16,341 nt of DNA from contig CAYOXX010000077.1 in assembly GCA_964408025.1 (NCBI GenBank), positions 1 through 16,341 on the forward strand. The letters are read 5' to 3'. This document shows positions 1-6,955 of this stretch, one piece after another (the first letter of the stretch is position 1; the number at the start of each line of letters is the position of its first letter). Made by a program: the position numbers and the translations under genes. The stretch comes from CAYOXX01 sp964408025 (GTDB taxonomy: Bacteria > Acidobacteriota > DATKUA01). A model generated the notes under the pieces. It searched no databases. It worked only from the letters and a program-made list of their open reading frames with translations, and had not been told where the DNA came from.

Positions 1-377
1 TCCTTCAGCAGCTCCATGGATGGCCGGACTGAGTCAGCGGTCTTGAATTCGAGGCAGAGGAGGGCGCGGCCGCGGCATAGGTCGATCGTCTCCGCCAGCG
101 TCGGGACGCGCTCGCCCGAGCCGGCGTCGAGCAGCTTCAGCTCCGCCAGCGAGAGGGCGGCCACCGGGCCGGAGCCGTCGGTGGTGCGGTCGACGGTGGT
201 GTCGTGGACGACGACCGGCACGCCGTCGGCGCTGAGCCGCACGTCGCACTCGACGCCGTCGGCTCCCAACGCCAGCGCTTCGTCGAAGGCGGCGAGCGTG
301 TTCTCGGGCAGCCGCATGGCCGCGCCGCGGTGGGCGACCACCAGCGGCCAGCTCCCTTCCCGGATGGATTTAGCCAA
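1..377 (-). CDS. Glycerophosphodiester phosphodiesterase (GDPD family), partial, 3' end outside window
   Basis: This enzyme family hydrolyses glycerophosphodiesters (deacylated phospholipids) to sn-glycerol 3-phosphate and an alcohol. Only the first 125 residues are in the window; the gene continues past base 1. The GDPD signature is clear in order: AHRGAA (His16, Arg17), PENTLAAFDEAL (24-35), GADGVECDV (Glu43 and Asp45, metal ligands), VVVHDTTVDRTTDGSG (catalytic His58), then LSLAELKLLDAG and a LEFK strand with the next acidic ligand, Glu110. No signal peptide is seen, so a cytoplasmic enzyme is likely. I chose the TTG at 377-375 because an in-frame TAA lies only a few codons upstream, GGAGAAG precedes the TTG closely, and the HRGA motif comes 15 residues later, as usual in short cytoplasmic GDPDs. 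A CTG a few codons upstream is the only alternative I see. It is transcribed away from the gene at 745 from the promoter at 415-443. Confidence 0.9.
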   Translation of the reverse strand, partial: MAKSIREGSWPLVVAHRGAAMRLPENTLAAFDEALALGADGVECDVRLSADGVPVVVHDTTVDRTTDGSGPVAALSLAELKLLDAGSGERVPTLAETIDLCRGRALLCLEFKTADSVRPSMELLK

Positions 378-414
378 AGCTTCTCCCAGTTACCGAACGG
401 CGGCCTGCGCGCCG

Positions 415-443
415 ATTCTATCGTTGGCCGCGGGGTAGCTCAA
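415..443 (-). promoter_or_regulatory. Sigma70-type promoter for the GDPD gene
   Basis: On the minus strand, TTGAGC (443-438) is followed after exactly 17 bp by TAGAAT (420-415). These match the consensus hexamers at 4 of 6 and 5 of 6 positions. Transcription would start near 408, giving a leader of about 30 nt before the TTG start at 377. The call comes from sequence match and position only. Confidence 0.6.
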
Positions 444-549
444 GTGCGGGCGCCTGGCGAGCGGCGGGCCGGTCGCGATCCTATGTCGCAACTGGATGGT
501 CGGTTCGAGCCGGTTGCTACTTCGAGATGCGGTCCGCGGGCGGCCGGGT

Positions 550-585
550 GCCGCCTCGGGCATTCGGGTTTGCAGCCGAGGCGGC
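550..585. repeat. Perfect 10-bp inverted repeat upstream of the OCD-family gene promoter
   Basis: GCCGCCTCGG (550-559) and CCGAGGCGGC (576-585) are exact reverse complements separated by 16 bp. Part of the right arm, GCCGAGGC, occurs again at 584-591 as a 9-bp-period direct repeat, so the left arm could pair with either copy. There is no following T run, so it does not look like an intrinsic terminator. It ends 16 bp before the -35 box at 602, a position suited to an activator or repressor site. The rest of the 378-744 gap holds the two promoters and no convincing gene. Confidence 0.5.
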
Positions 586-601
586 CGAGGCAGAGCCGCG
601 C

Positions 602-630
602 TTGACACGGCTACCGGGCGACCATAAACT
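602..630 (+). promoter_or_regulatory. Sigma70-type promoter for the OCD-family gene
   Basis: A perfect TTGACA (602-607) is followed after 17 bp by TAAACT (625-630), a 4 of 6 match to the -10 consensus, in a locally AT-rich stretch. The expected start is near 637, leaving an mRNA leader of about 108 nt before the ATG at 745. CATAAA (623-628) is an alternative -10 with a short 15-bp spacer. Confidence 0.6.
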
Positions 631-744
631 TTATTTGGATTGTGCCTGGAGTCGCGATAGGTTTTTTGCGCCCGCTCTCGCACAGGAGAAGCCAAAGAAC
701 CGAACTCGAATGACCTCATCAGAGCAACCGGAGGGGTGGTCCAA

Positions 745-1734
745 ATGAGTTACGAAACTCTTCTGATAACAAAAGCCGACGTCGAGAGAGTATTGCCGAT
801 GGAGAGCGCCGTCCGTTGCGTCGAGGAAGCGTTCAAGCTCTATGGCGAGGGCAAGGTGCAGATGCCTCCCAAGGTCTACCTCATCTTCGAGAAGGGGGAC
901 CTCAGGTGCATGCCTTGCTACATCCCCGTCAACAACGTAGCGGGAGTGAAGAACGTGAATGTGCACCCGGACAACCGTGATCTGCCCACGGTTATGGCCA
1001 CCTTCACGCTGATCGATACGGATACCGGATTTCCTCTGGCGATAATGGACGCGACCTACATAACCAACATCAGGACAGGCGCCGCCGGCGGCATAGCGGC
1101 CAAGTACCTCGCCAAGCGGGACTCGAAGGTGGCTGGATTCGTAGGAGCCGGCATCCAGGCGGACACGCAACTGGAGGCGCTGATGCTGACCATGCCGGGC
1201 ATCTCCAAGGTGATAGCTTTCGACATCGACCGCTCACACAGCGAGCGGTTCGCCGGCTTCGCCCGCGGCTTTGGCCTCGAGGTGCAGCTTGCGAATACGG
1301 TCGAGGAGGTAGCCCGCAACTCGGACATCCTGACGACCACGACTCCCGTCAGGGAGCCGATAGTGATGGACGAGCACGTGCCTGAGGGGGCGCACATCAA
1401 CGCCATCGGGGCCGACGCCGAAGGAAAGCAGGAGCTGGAGACGCAGTTGCTGAAGCGCGCGACGATAGTGATTGACAACTGGGAACAGGCCTCCCACAGC
1501 GGCGAGATCAATGTGGCCGTGGCCGGCGGCAACATCACCCGCGACGACATCTACGGCAACATCGGCGAGATCGTGACCGGCAGGAAGCCGGGGCGGGAGT
1601 CCGACGCCCAGATAACCGTCTTCGATTCGACCGGCCTGGGAATCCAGGACCTGGCCTGCGCCGCCGAGGTTTACGAGATCTTCAAGTCGGATAAGGAACT
1701 CCTGGGCGAGCTGACCTCAGTGAATTTTTTCTAG
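745..1734 (+). CDS. Ornithine cyclodeaminase / alanine dehydrogenase superfamily protein (mu-crystallin family)
   Basis: The 329-residue product has the usual length and layout of the family, whose members are NAD(P)-dependent and include ornithine cyclodeaminase, archaeal-type alanine dehydrogenase and imine reductases. Visible features are a substrate-side region with Lys69 in GVKNVNVHP, Arg110 in NIRTGAAGGIAAKYLA, a Rossmann nucleotide-binding loop GAGIQAD (134-140), and the C-terminal FDSTGLGIQD with Asp294, the position of the catalytic aspartate in ornithine cyclodeaminase. Sequence alone does not settle which substrate is used. The ATG at 745 is preferred over an in-frame GTG at 736 because GGAGGGG (730-736) lies 8 nt before the ATG and would overlap the GTG. 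It appears to be a single-gene unit with its own promoter and terminator-like hairpin. ATA codons and A/T third positions look more frequent here than in the neighbouring genes, a weak hint of separate origin. Confidence 0.88.
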   Translation: MSYETLLITKADVERVLPMESAVRCVEEAFKLYGEGKVQMPPKVYLIFEKGDLRCMPCYIPVNNVAGVKNVNVHPDNRDLPTVMATFTLIDTDTGFPLAIMDATYITNIRTGAAGGIAAKYLAKRDSKVAGFVGAGIQADTQLEALMLTMPGISKVIAFDIDRSHSERFAGFARGFGLEVQLANTVEEVARNSDILTTTTPVREPIVMDEHVPEGAHINAIGADAEGKQELETQLLKRATIVIDNWEQASHSGEINVAVAGGNITRDDIYGNIGEIVTGRKPGRESDAQITVFDSTGLGIQDLACAAEVYEIFKSDKELLGELTSVNFF

Positions 1735-1756
1735 GATAACGACATCGAGTACGCGG

Positions 1757-1790
1757 GGGGCGGTGCCGGCGCGCCGCCCCTTGTTGTATT
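1757..1790 (+). terminator. Terminator-like hairpin after the OCD-family gene
   Basis: GGGGCGGTG (1757-1765) pairs with CGCCGCCCC (1772-1780) over 9 bp, including one G-U pair, around a 6-nt loop. It is followed by the T-rich TTGTTGTATT. The T tract is interrupted, so termination efficiency is uncertain. On the minus strand the hairpin has no T run, so it is unlikely to serve the convergent TPR genes as an ordinary intrinsic terminator. Confidence 0.6.
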
Positions 1791-1874
1791 ACGAGAATGT
1801 AAACAGCCGCAACATATCTCCGCTTGCGTGGAGGATTGCGAGGAATCAGGCAACTCCGCCGTGCCCGGTGCGCT

Positions 1875-2678
1875 CTACTGCTCCTGCATCGCCTGGTTCA
1901 GCGCCTCCTCGAACTGGGGATTGGTTTCGGCGCCGTACTGCTTGGCCAGCTGCAGGTGCAGCCAGGCGTCGTCGTAACGTCTGGCCATGTAGAGGATGAT
2001 GGCCAGGTTGTGGTGGGCGTCGCCGTGCTCCGGATCGACCTCGATCGCCTGCAGGAACTGCCTGTAGGCCTCGTTGTAGCGCTGCATGCGCAGGTAGCAG
2101 TTACCGAAGTGGAAATAGTACTTGGCGGGGATCACCGGTTCTGTGGTGGCGGGAGGCGCAATTCCCTGCAGCCGCGCGATCTCCCCTTCGAGCCTCTGAA
2201 TCTCAATTAGTGTCTGCGAGGCGGCCGCTTGGGATTGCCCGCCTCTGCCTTGCCTGGCCTCGAGCTCCTGTTTCGCTGCTTGCAGCTCGACGATGCGCTC
2301 CTGGGCGTCGTCGTATTCGTCGTATCTGAGTCGGAGGCGCAGTGAGGCGAACTGCATGTACTTCTCCATCGCCTCCTCGATGTAATGGAGGGCCGTCTCG
2401 TAATCCTGCAGGTAGTAATTACAGATCCCGAGGTGCAAGGCGGCCTCGGCGTGCTGGGGGAAGATATCCAGCGCGTTGGAGAACGATTCCCTCGCCTGCT
2501 CGTAGTTTTCGGCCTGGAACTGGTCGAGTCCTCTGTGGAAGTGCTGCCTGGCGCGATGATAATCCTGGACCCAATTATCGTCTTGAGAGCCGGTGATGCT
2601 ACCGCCGTCAGCCGGGACGGAGGCTAGGGCGATGGGCAGGGCCAGCGCTGCGGCTGTCAGCAGGATTTTAGCAGTCAT
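1875..2678 (-). CDS. Exported TPR-repeat protein with central coiled coil
   Basis: The 267-residue product begins with a signal peptide (charged MTAK, hydrophobic core to about residue 20, likely cleavage near 22-26 after a VPADGG-like turn), so it should act in the periplasm or outside. Two TPR units lie at about 41-74 and 76-109. A charged, heptad-like helical stretch with a Q/G/A-rich interruption follows at about 120-172, and two more TPRs at about 185-219 and 219-252. TPRs bind other proteins, and no catalytic motif is visible, so its partner and function are unknown. The ATG at 2678 has an excellent AAGGAGAGG ribosome-binding site. It lies 53 nt downstream of the second TPR gene on the same strand and is probably cotranscribed with it. 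Stop TAG at 1877-1875. Confidence 0.85.
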   Translation of the reverse strand: MTAKILLTAAALALPIALASVPADGGSITGSQDDNWVQDYHRARQHFHRGLDQFQAENYEQARESFSNALDIFPQHAEAALHLGICNYYLQDYETALHYIEEAMEKYMQFASLRLRLRYDEYDDAQERIVELQAAKQELEARQGRGGQSQAAASQTLIEIQRLEGEIARLQGIAPPATTEPVIPAKYYFHFGNCYLRMQRYNEAYRQFLQAIEVDPEHGDAHHNLAIILYMARRYDDAWLHLQLAKQYGAETNPQFEEALNQAMQEQ

Positions 2679-2731
2679 ATTCCTCTCCTTTATGGCATCT
2701 GCGGCGCCGGAGAGCGGTTCCGGCCACCGGG

Positions 2732-3808
2732 TTACTGCTGCGGCGTTTCCAGCTCCTGCCGGGCGGCCTCGGTCATGGCCCTTATCTCATCGGCGTCCTC
2801 GATGTCGGGGGCCAGCTCGAGGCAGCGCTCGAGGTGCGCGATCGCCTCCTGGTAGCGCACCGCCTCCATAAGATCCTCGCCGAGGAAGCGGTGGGCCTGG
2901 GCGGCCATGGTGCGCGCGCTCGCCGCCATCGGCGAGTCGGGGGCCAGTTCCAGGAAACGCTCGATGTGTTGCACCCCTTGCTCGCGCTCCTCGAGTGCGA
3001 GCAGCGTCGCGCCGAGCTTCAGGATTGCGTCGGCGTAGTCGTCGCGCAGCTCCACGGCCCGCCGGAAGGCCTCCAGGGCCTGCTCGCGCTTTTCGTTGTA
3101 GTTGTAGAGCTCTCCGAGGGTGTACCAGTGTTCGGGGTCGTCGGCGACCCGCTCGACCAGCATCTCGTAGTAGCGCTCGGCGCTAACCGTGTCCTGCATG
3201 TTGAGGCAGGTGTTGGCTATAAGGAAGATGGCGTTGGTGTTGTCGGGCTCGGTCTCCAGCACCCTGTTGAAGCTCTCCAGGGCCTCCTCGTAGCGCTCCA
3301 GGCCGCCGTAGCAGATGCCCACGTTCAGCCAGACCTGGTACATCGACGGGTTCTCCTGGAGGAAGCCCAGGAACAGCGGCAGGGCCTCCTCGAAGCTGCC
3401 GCCGCGCAGCAGCTCGACCCCCCGGTTGTAGGCCTCGATTCCGAACGAGGGCTCCTCGGTGGCCGGCTCGAGCGACTCGATCGTTACGTTCAGGTCCGGG
3501 TTGGTGAAGGTGGATCGGATCTGCCTGCTGATCTCGAGCGGGCTGTAGCCGTCCTTCGTGAAGTCGATGCGGTAGATGCCATCCCCCAGCCGCCTCAGTG
3601 TGTACTCGCCGCTCGGGTTGGTGAGCGCGCGGACGAGGTGGCCGGTCTGGTTGTTCTCGGCCGTTATACGGACGCCCTGGACCGGGTCGCCGTTGCGGTC
3701 GGTCACCCGGCCGCGGAGCCTTCCGTTGCCTCCCGCCTGCGCCCAGAGCGTCAGGGGGATGGCGATGGCAATTGCCAGCGCGATTGCCGCCGTCAGCGTT
3801 CTCTTCAT
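2732..3808 (-). CDS. Exported protein with carboxypeptidase-regulatory-like domain and TPR repeats
   Basis: The 358-residue product starts with a clear signal peptide (MKRT, hydrophobic run of A/I/L to about 22, cleavage likely after WAQA). A carboxypeptidase-regulatory-like beta-sandwich domain follows at about 28-112, showing LRGRVTDRNGDPVQGVRI and SGEYTLRRLGDGIYRIDF. Six or so TPR units then run from about 122 to 350, for example around ERYEEALESFNRVLETEPDN. The role is unknown; this domain pair is common in cell-envelope proteins of Acidobacteriota-like bacteria. The reading frame is open up to a TTG at 3907, but that codon sits inside the -35 box of the predicted promoter and would put 33 residues before the signal peptide. 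ATG 3808 is therefore chosen. ATG 3826, in the upstream copy of an 18-bp duplication, is a real alternative that adds six residues (MKGCGK). It heads a two-gene unit with the TPR gene ending at 1875. Confidence 0.85.
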   Translation of the reverse strand: MKRTLTAAIALAIAIAIPLTLWAQAGGNGRLRGRVTDRNGDPVQGVRITAENNQTGHLVRALTNPSGEYTLRRLGDGIYRIDFTKDGYSPLEISRQIRSTFTNPDLNVTIESLEPATEEPSFGIEAYNRGVELLRGGSFEEALPLFLGFLQENPSMYQVWLNVGICYGGLERYEEALESFNRVLETEPDNTNAIFLIANTCLNMQDTVSAERYYEMLVERVADDPEHWYTLGELYNYNEKREQALEAFRRAVELRDDYADAILKLGATLLALEEREQGVQHIERFLELAPDSPMAASARTMAAQAHRFLGEDLMEAVRYQEAIAHLERCLELAPDIEDADEIRAMTEAARQELETPQQ

Positions 3809-3839
3809 CTTTCCGCACCCCTTCATCTTTCCGCACCCC
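3804..3839. repeat. 18-bp tandem duplication of a ribosome-binding site plus start codon
   Basis: TTCATCTTTCCGCACCCC occurs twice without mismatch, at 3804-3821 and 3822-3839. Read on the minus strand, each copy contains GGGG, nine bases, then ATG-AA, so each provides its own Shine-Dalgarno-like element and ATG (3826 and 3808). The unit is a multiple of three, so both starts are in frame and differ only by six N-terminal residues in front of the signal peptide. Confidence 0.9.
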
Positions 3840-3878
3840 TTGTTGCGCCGGAGGCTGCGGCGCTCCGACGGTAGCCGG

Positions 3879-3907
3879 ATGATACCAAGGCATGCCGGCC
3901 GCTTCAA
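3879..3907 (-). promoter_or_regulatory. Sigma70-type promoter for the TPR gene pair
   Basis: On the minus strand TTGAAG (3907-3902) is followed after 17 bp by TATCAT (3884-3879), matching consensus at 4 of 6 and 5 of 6 positions. The expected start near 3871 leaves a leader of about 45-63 nt to the two possible ATGs. It lies back to back with the ileS-side promoter, with 22 bp between the two -35 boxes. Confidence 0.6.
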
Positions 3908-3929
3908 GGTGGAGTGAGGCTGCGCGCGA

Positions 3930-3959
3930 TTGACCTGCCCGGTGGCGTTGTGCTATCTT
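3930..3959 (+). promoter_or_regulatory. Sigma70-type promoter upstream of ileS
   Basis: TTGACC (3930-3935), 18 bp, then TATCTT (3954-3959). The matches are 5 of 6 and 4 of 6. A start near 3966 would give ileS an mRNA leader of about 208 nt. I looked in that leader for a T-box (conserved TGGnACCGCG-type sequence) and saw none. A perfect TATAAT at 4095-4100 has no recognisable -35 box at normal spacing, but could be a second start. Confidence 0.5.
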
Positions 3960-3969
3960 TAGCGCCGCG

Positions 3970-4008
3970 TTGCGGACCAAGCCGCGACAGCCGGCAATTT
4001 TGCGGACC
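3970..4008. repeat. Direct repeat TTGCGGACC in the ileS leader
   Basis: TTGCGGACC occurs at 3970-3978 and 4000-4008, exactly 30 bp apart (about three helical turns), just downstream of the predicted ileS transcription start. It could be a pair of protein-binding sites or chance; nothing else identifies it. Confidence 0.3.
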
Positions 4009-4174
4009 GGTAAGATGCATATGGGTGAGAATACCTCGAGGGGGTTCGGCTCGGCGACCGGGAGGGACGAGAACCCGTTCCGGCGCCGGCGCCGTATAAT
4101 TCCCGTCTGAACGCGGCCTCCCTAACATTCAGGTCCAACCACAGTTTTGCCACGAGCGGAGTAAAATCGGTCCG

Positions 4175-6955
4175 ATGAGCATGAAAGATACGCTAAACCT
4201 ACCTGAGACGCGGTTCCCGATGAAGGCCAACCTGGCGCAGCGGGAGCCGGAGATCCTGCGGCGCTGGGGCGAGCTCGACGTCTACGGTGCGATCCGTGCC
4301 GCGCGCGCCGGGAGCCCGTCGTTCGTTCTACACGACGGCCCCCCCTACGCCAACGGCCACATCCACCACGGCCACGTGCTCAACAAGATCCTCAAGGACA
4401 TAGTGGTCAAGAGCAAGACGATGGCCGGATTCGACAGCCCCTACCTGCCGGGCTGGGACTGCCATGGCCTGCCGATCGAGCACAAGGTCGATCAGCTTCT
4501 GGGCGAAAAGAAGGCCGGCATGAGCGTCGGCGACGTGCGGCGCGAGTGCCGGCGCTACGCCGAGAAATACATCGGCATACAGCGGGAAGAGTTCCGACGG
4601 CTCGGCGTGCTCGGCGAGTGGGACGAGCCTTACTACACGATGAGCTACGACTACGAGGCGACCATCGCCCGCCAGTTCGCCGCCTTCGTGCGCGGCGCCT
4701 ACGTCTACACGGGCAAGAAGCCGGTGCACTGGGACCCGGTGTCGCGCACCGCGCTGGCCGAGGCGGAGGTCGAGTACCACGACCACACCTCGCCCTCCGT
4801 CTACGTCGCCTTCCCGATGAAGGGCGATCCCGCCCGCCTCGACCCGGCGCTGGCCGGCAAGGAAGTGCGGATCGTCATCTGGACCACCACGCCCTGGACG
4901 CTGCCGGCCAACATGGCCATCGCCTTCCGCCCCGAGTTCGACTACGTCGCCTACGAGCACGGCGGGGCGGTCTACGTTTTTGCCGAGGGGCTCGCCTTCG
5001 CCGTCCAGGGGGCGTGCGGGCTGGAGGGCGGGCGCGTGCTGGCCCGCTTCAAGGGCCGAGCCGTCGAGGGCCTCAAGGCGCGGCACCCGTGGATCGAGCG
5101 CGACAGCCTGCTGGTGCTTGCCGATTACGTCACACTCGAGGCCGGCACCGGCGCGGTCCACACCGCCCCCGGCCACGGCGCCGACGACTTCAACACCGGC
5201 CTCCAGTACGGCATCGAGATCTACAGCCCGGTTGACGACGACGGCAACTTCACCTCCGAGGTCGAGCACTGGGCCGGTCTCAACGTCTTCGAGGCCAACC
5301 GGCCGATAATCGACTTCATGCGCGAGCGCGGCTGCCTGCTGCACCAGGAGGAGTTCATCCACTCCTACCCCCACGGCTGGCGCTCGAAGGCCCCGATCAT
5401 CTTCCGTGCCACCGAGCAGTGGTTCGTCGCCGTGGACCACAACGGTTTGCGGCAGCGGGCCCTGGAGCTCATCGGCGAGACCGAGTGGTTCCCGAGCTGG
5501 GGGGAGGAGCGGATCGCCGGCATGGTGGCCCACCGGCCCGACTGGTGCATCAGCCGCCAGAGGAGCTGGGGCGTGCCGATCATCGCCTTCTACTGCGAGG
5601 CCTGCGGCGGAGTAGTCCTCGACGCTGACGTCATCGAGCGGGTCGCCGACATATTCGAGCTGGAGGGGACCGACGTCTGGTTCGACAAGCCGGCAAAGGA
5701 ACTGCTGCCCCCAGGACTCAAGTGCCCGGGCTGCGGCGGCGCCGCCTTCCGCAAGGAGAGCGACATCCTCGACGTCTGGTTCGACAGCGGCATCAGCCAC
5801 GCCGCCGTGCTGGGGCGGGGGTACCGGCCCGACCTGCCCTGGCCCTCGGACCTTTACCTGGAGGGCAGCGACCAGCACCGCGGCTGGTTCCACAGCTCGC
5901 TGCTGTGCGGCATCGTCGGCAAGGGGGGCGCTCCCTACCGCCAGGTGCTCACCCACGGCTTCGTCGTCGACGCCGAGGGCCGGGCGATGAGCAAGAGCCT
6001 TGGCAACATCTTCGATGTCCAGGCTTACGTGTCGCGCAACGGCGCCGAGATCCTGCGGCTCTGGGTGGCGATGACCGACTACCGCGACGACATCAAGGTA
6101 AGCGAGGAGATCCTGGCGCGCAACGCCGAGGCCTACCGCAAGCTCCGCAACACCTGCCGCTTCCTGTTGGGCAACCTCTTTGACTTCGACCCCGCGGCCG
6201 ATGCGGTGCCGGCCGACGAGATGGAGGAGATCGACCGCTACGCTCTGGCCATGTTCGAGGTCCTGCGGCGGCGCGTCGTGCGGGCCTACGAGCGCTACGA
6301 GTTCCACACCGTCTACCACGACCTCAACCGCTTCGCCACCGTCGACCTGAGCGCCTTCTACCTCGACATCCTCAAGGACCGTCTCTATTGCGAGCTGCCC
6401 GGCGACCGCCTGCGCCGCAGCAGCCAGAGCGCCATGTTCCGCATCCTCGACGGCCTGGTGCGGCTGATGGCGCCGATCGTCAGCTTCACCGCCGACGAGA
6501 TCTGGGAGCGGATGCCCGGCTGGGAGGGCAAGGAGGTCAGCGTTCACGCCGCCCTCTTCCCCGAGCCGGTCGAGATCCGTGACGACTCCCTGGCCGAGCG
6601 CTGGGTCCGGCTGCGGCAGCTCAGGGACGTGGTGCTCAGGGCGCTCGAGGGGGCGCGGGAGGCCAAGACGATCGGCCAGGGACTCGACGCCCGCGTCGTC
6701 CTCGAGGTCCCGCCCGCCTGGGGCGAGCTGGTCGAGCGCTACCGCGGCGACCTCACACAGCTCTTCATCGTCAGCCAGGTCGAAACTAGGGAGGGCGAGG
6801 AGGGCAAGGAGCTGCAGACCGAGGTCGGGCAGGCGGTCGGTTCGAAGTGCGAGCGCTGCTGGGGCTGGTCGCCCACGGTCGGCGGGGACCCCGATCACCC
6901 GAGCGTCTGCGAGCGCTGCGCCCGCGTCCTGAGAGCGATAGAGGAGGAGAGATGA
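4175..6955 (+). CDS. ileS: Isoleucine--tRNA ligase
   Basis: Cytoplasmic class I aminoacyl-tRNA synthetase charging tRNA-Ile. The 926 residues match the bacterial form. The N-terminal Rossmann half has PPYANGHIHHGH, in which the HIGH signature reads HHGH (64-67), then PGWDCHGLPIEHK near 92-104. The CP1 editing domain shows the Thr-rich WTTTPWTLPAN (237-239) and GTGAVHTAPGHGADDF. A first zinc knuckle has Cys474/477 and Cys517/520. The second signature is AMSKS (604-608) instead of KMSKS. A C-terminal zinc finger has Cys892/895 and Cys912/915. A full set of synthetic, editing and tRNA-binding parts is present, so it should be functional. The ATG at 4175 is 13 nt from GCGGAG, a long spacing; the ATG at 4181 is possible. 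Its TGA overlaps the lspA start (ATGA), making translational coupling likely. Confidence 0.97.
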   Translation: MSMKDTLNLPETRFPMKANLAQREPEILRRWGELDVYGAIRAARAGSPSFVLHDGPPYANGHIHHGHVLNKILKDIVVKSKTMAGFDSPYLPGWDCHGLPIEHKVDQLLGEKKAGMSVGDVRRECRRYAEKYIGIQREEFRRLGVLGEWDEPYYTMSYDYEATIARQFAAFVRGAYVYTGKKPVHWDPVSRTALAEAEVEYHDHTSPSVYVAFPMKGDPARLDPALAGKEVRIVIWTTTPWTLPANMAIAFRPEFDYVAYEHGGAVYVFAEGLAFAVQGACGLEGGRVLARFKGRAVEGLKARHPWIERDSLLVLADYVTLEAGTGAVHTAPGHGADDFNTGLQYGIEIYSPVDDDGNFTSEVEHWAGLNVFEANRPIIDFMRERGCLLHQEEFIHSYPHGWRSKAPIIFRATEQWFVAVDHNGLRQRALELIGETEWFPSWGEERIAGMVAHRPDWCISRQRSWGVPIIAFYCEACGGVVLDADVIERVADIFELEGTDVWFDKPAKELLPPGLKCPGCGGAAFRKESDILDVWFDSGISHAAVLGRGYRPDLPWPSDLYLEGSDQHRGWFHSSLLCGIVGKGGAPYRQVLTHGFVVDAEGRAMSKSLGNIFDVQAYVSRNGAEILRLWVAMTDYRDDIKVSEEILARNAEAYRKLRNTCRFLLGNLFDFDPAADAVPADEMEEIDRYALAMFEVLRRRVVRAYERYEFHTVYHDLNRFATVDLSAFYLDILKDRLYCELPGDRLRRSSQSAMFRILDGLVRLMAPIVSFTADEIWERMPGWEGKEVSVHAALFPEPVEIRDDSLAERWVRLRQLRDVVLRALEGAREAKTIGQGLDARVVLEVPPAWGELVERYRGDLTQLFIVSQVETREGEEGKELQTEVGQAVGSKCERCWGWSPTVGGDPDHPSVCERCARVLRAIEEER

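Noticed and set aside
204..605. Open frames crossing the 378-744 gap
   Set aside because: They overlap the clear GDPD gene on the other strand or the promoters, have no ribosome-binding site, and give Arg/Pro/Ala-rich translations with no family likeness.
4095..4100. Perfect TATAAT as an independent ileS promoter
   Set aside because: No -35-like hexamer at 15-19 bp and no extended -10, so it is mentioned only as a possibility under the ileS promoter.
3960..4174. Possible T-box riboswitch before ileS
   Set aside because: I could not find the conserved T-box bulge sequence or a terminator/antiterminator pair; the only hairpin-prone element is the 14-bp GC palindrome at 4081-4094.
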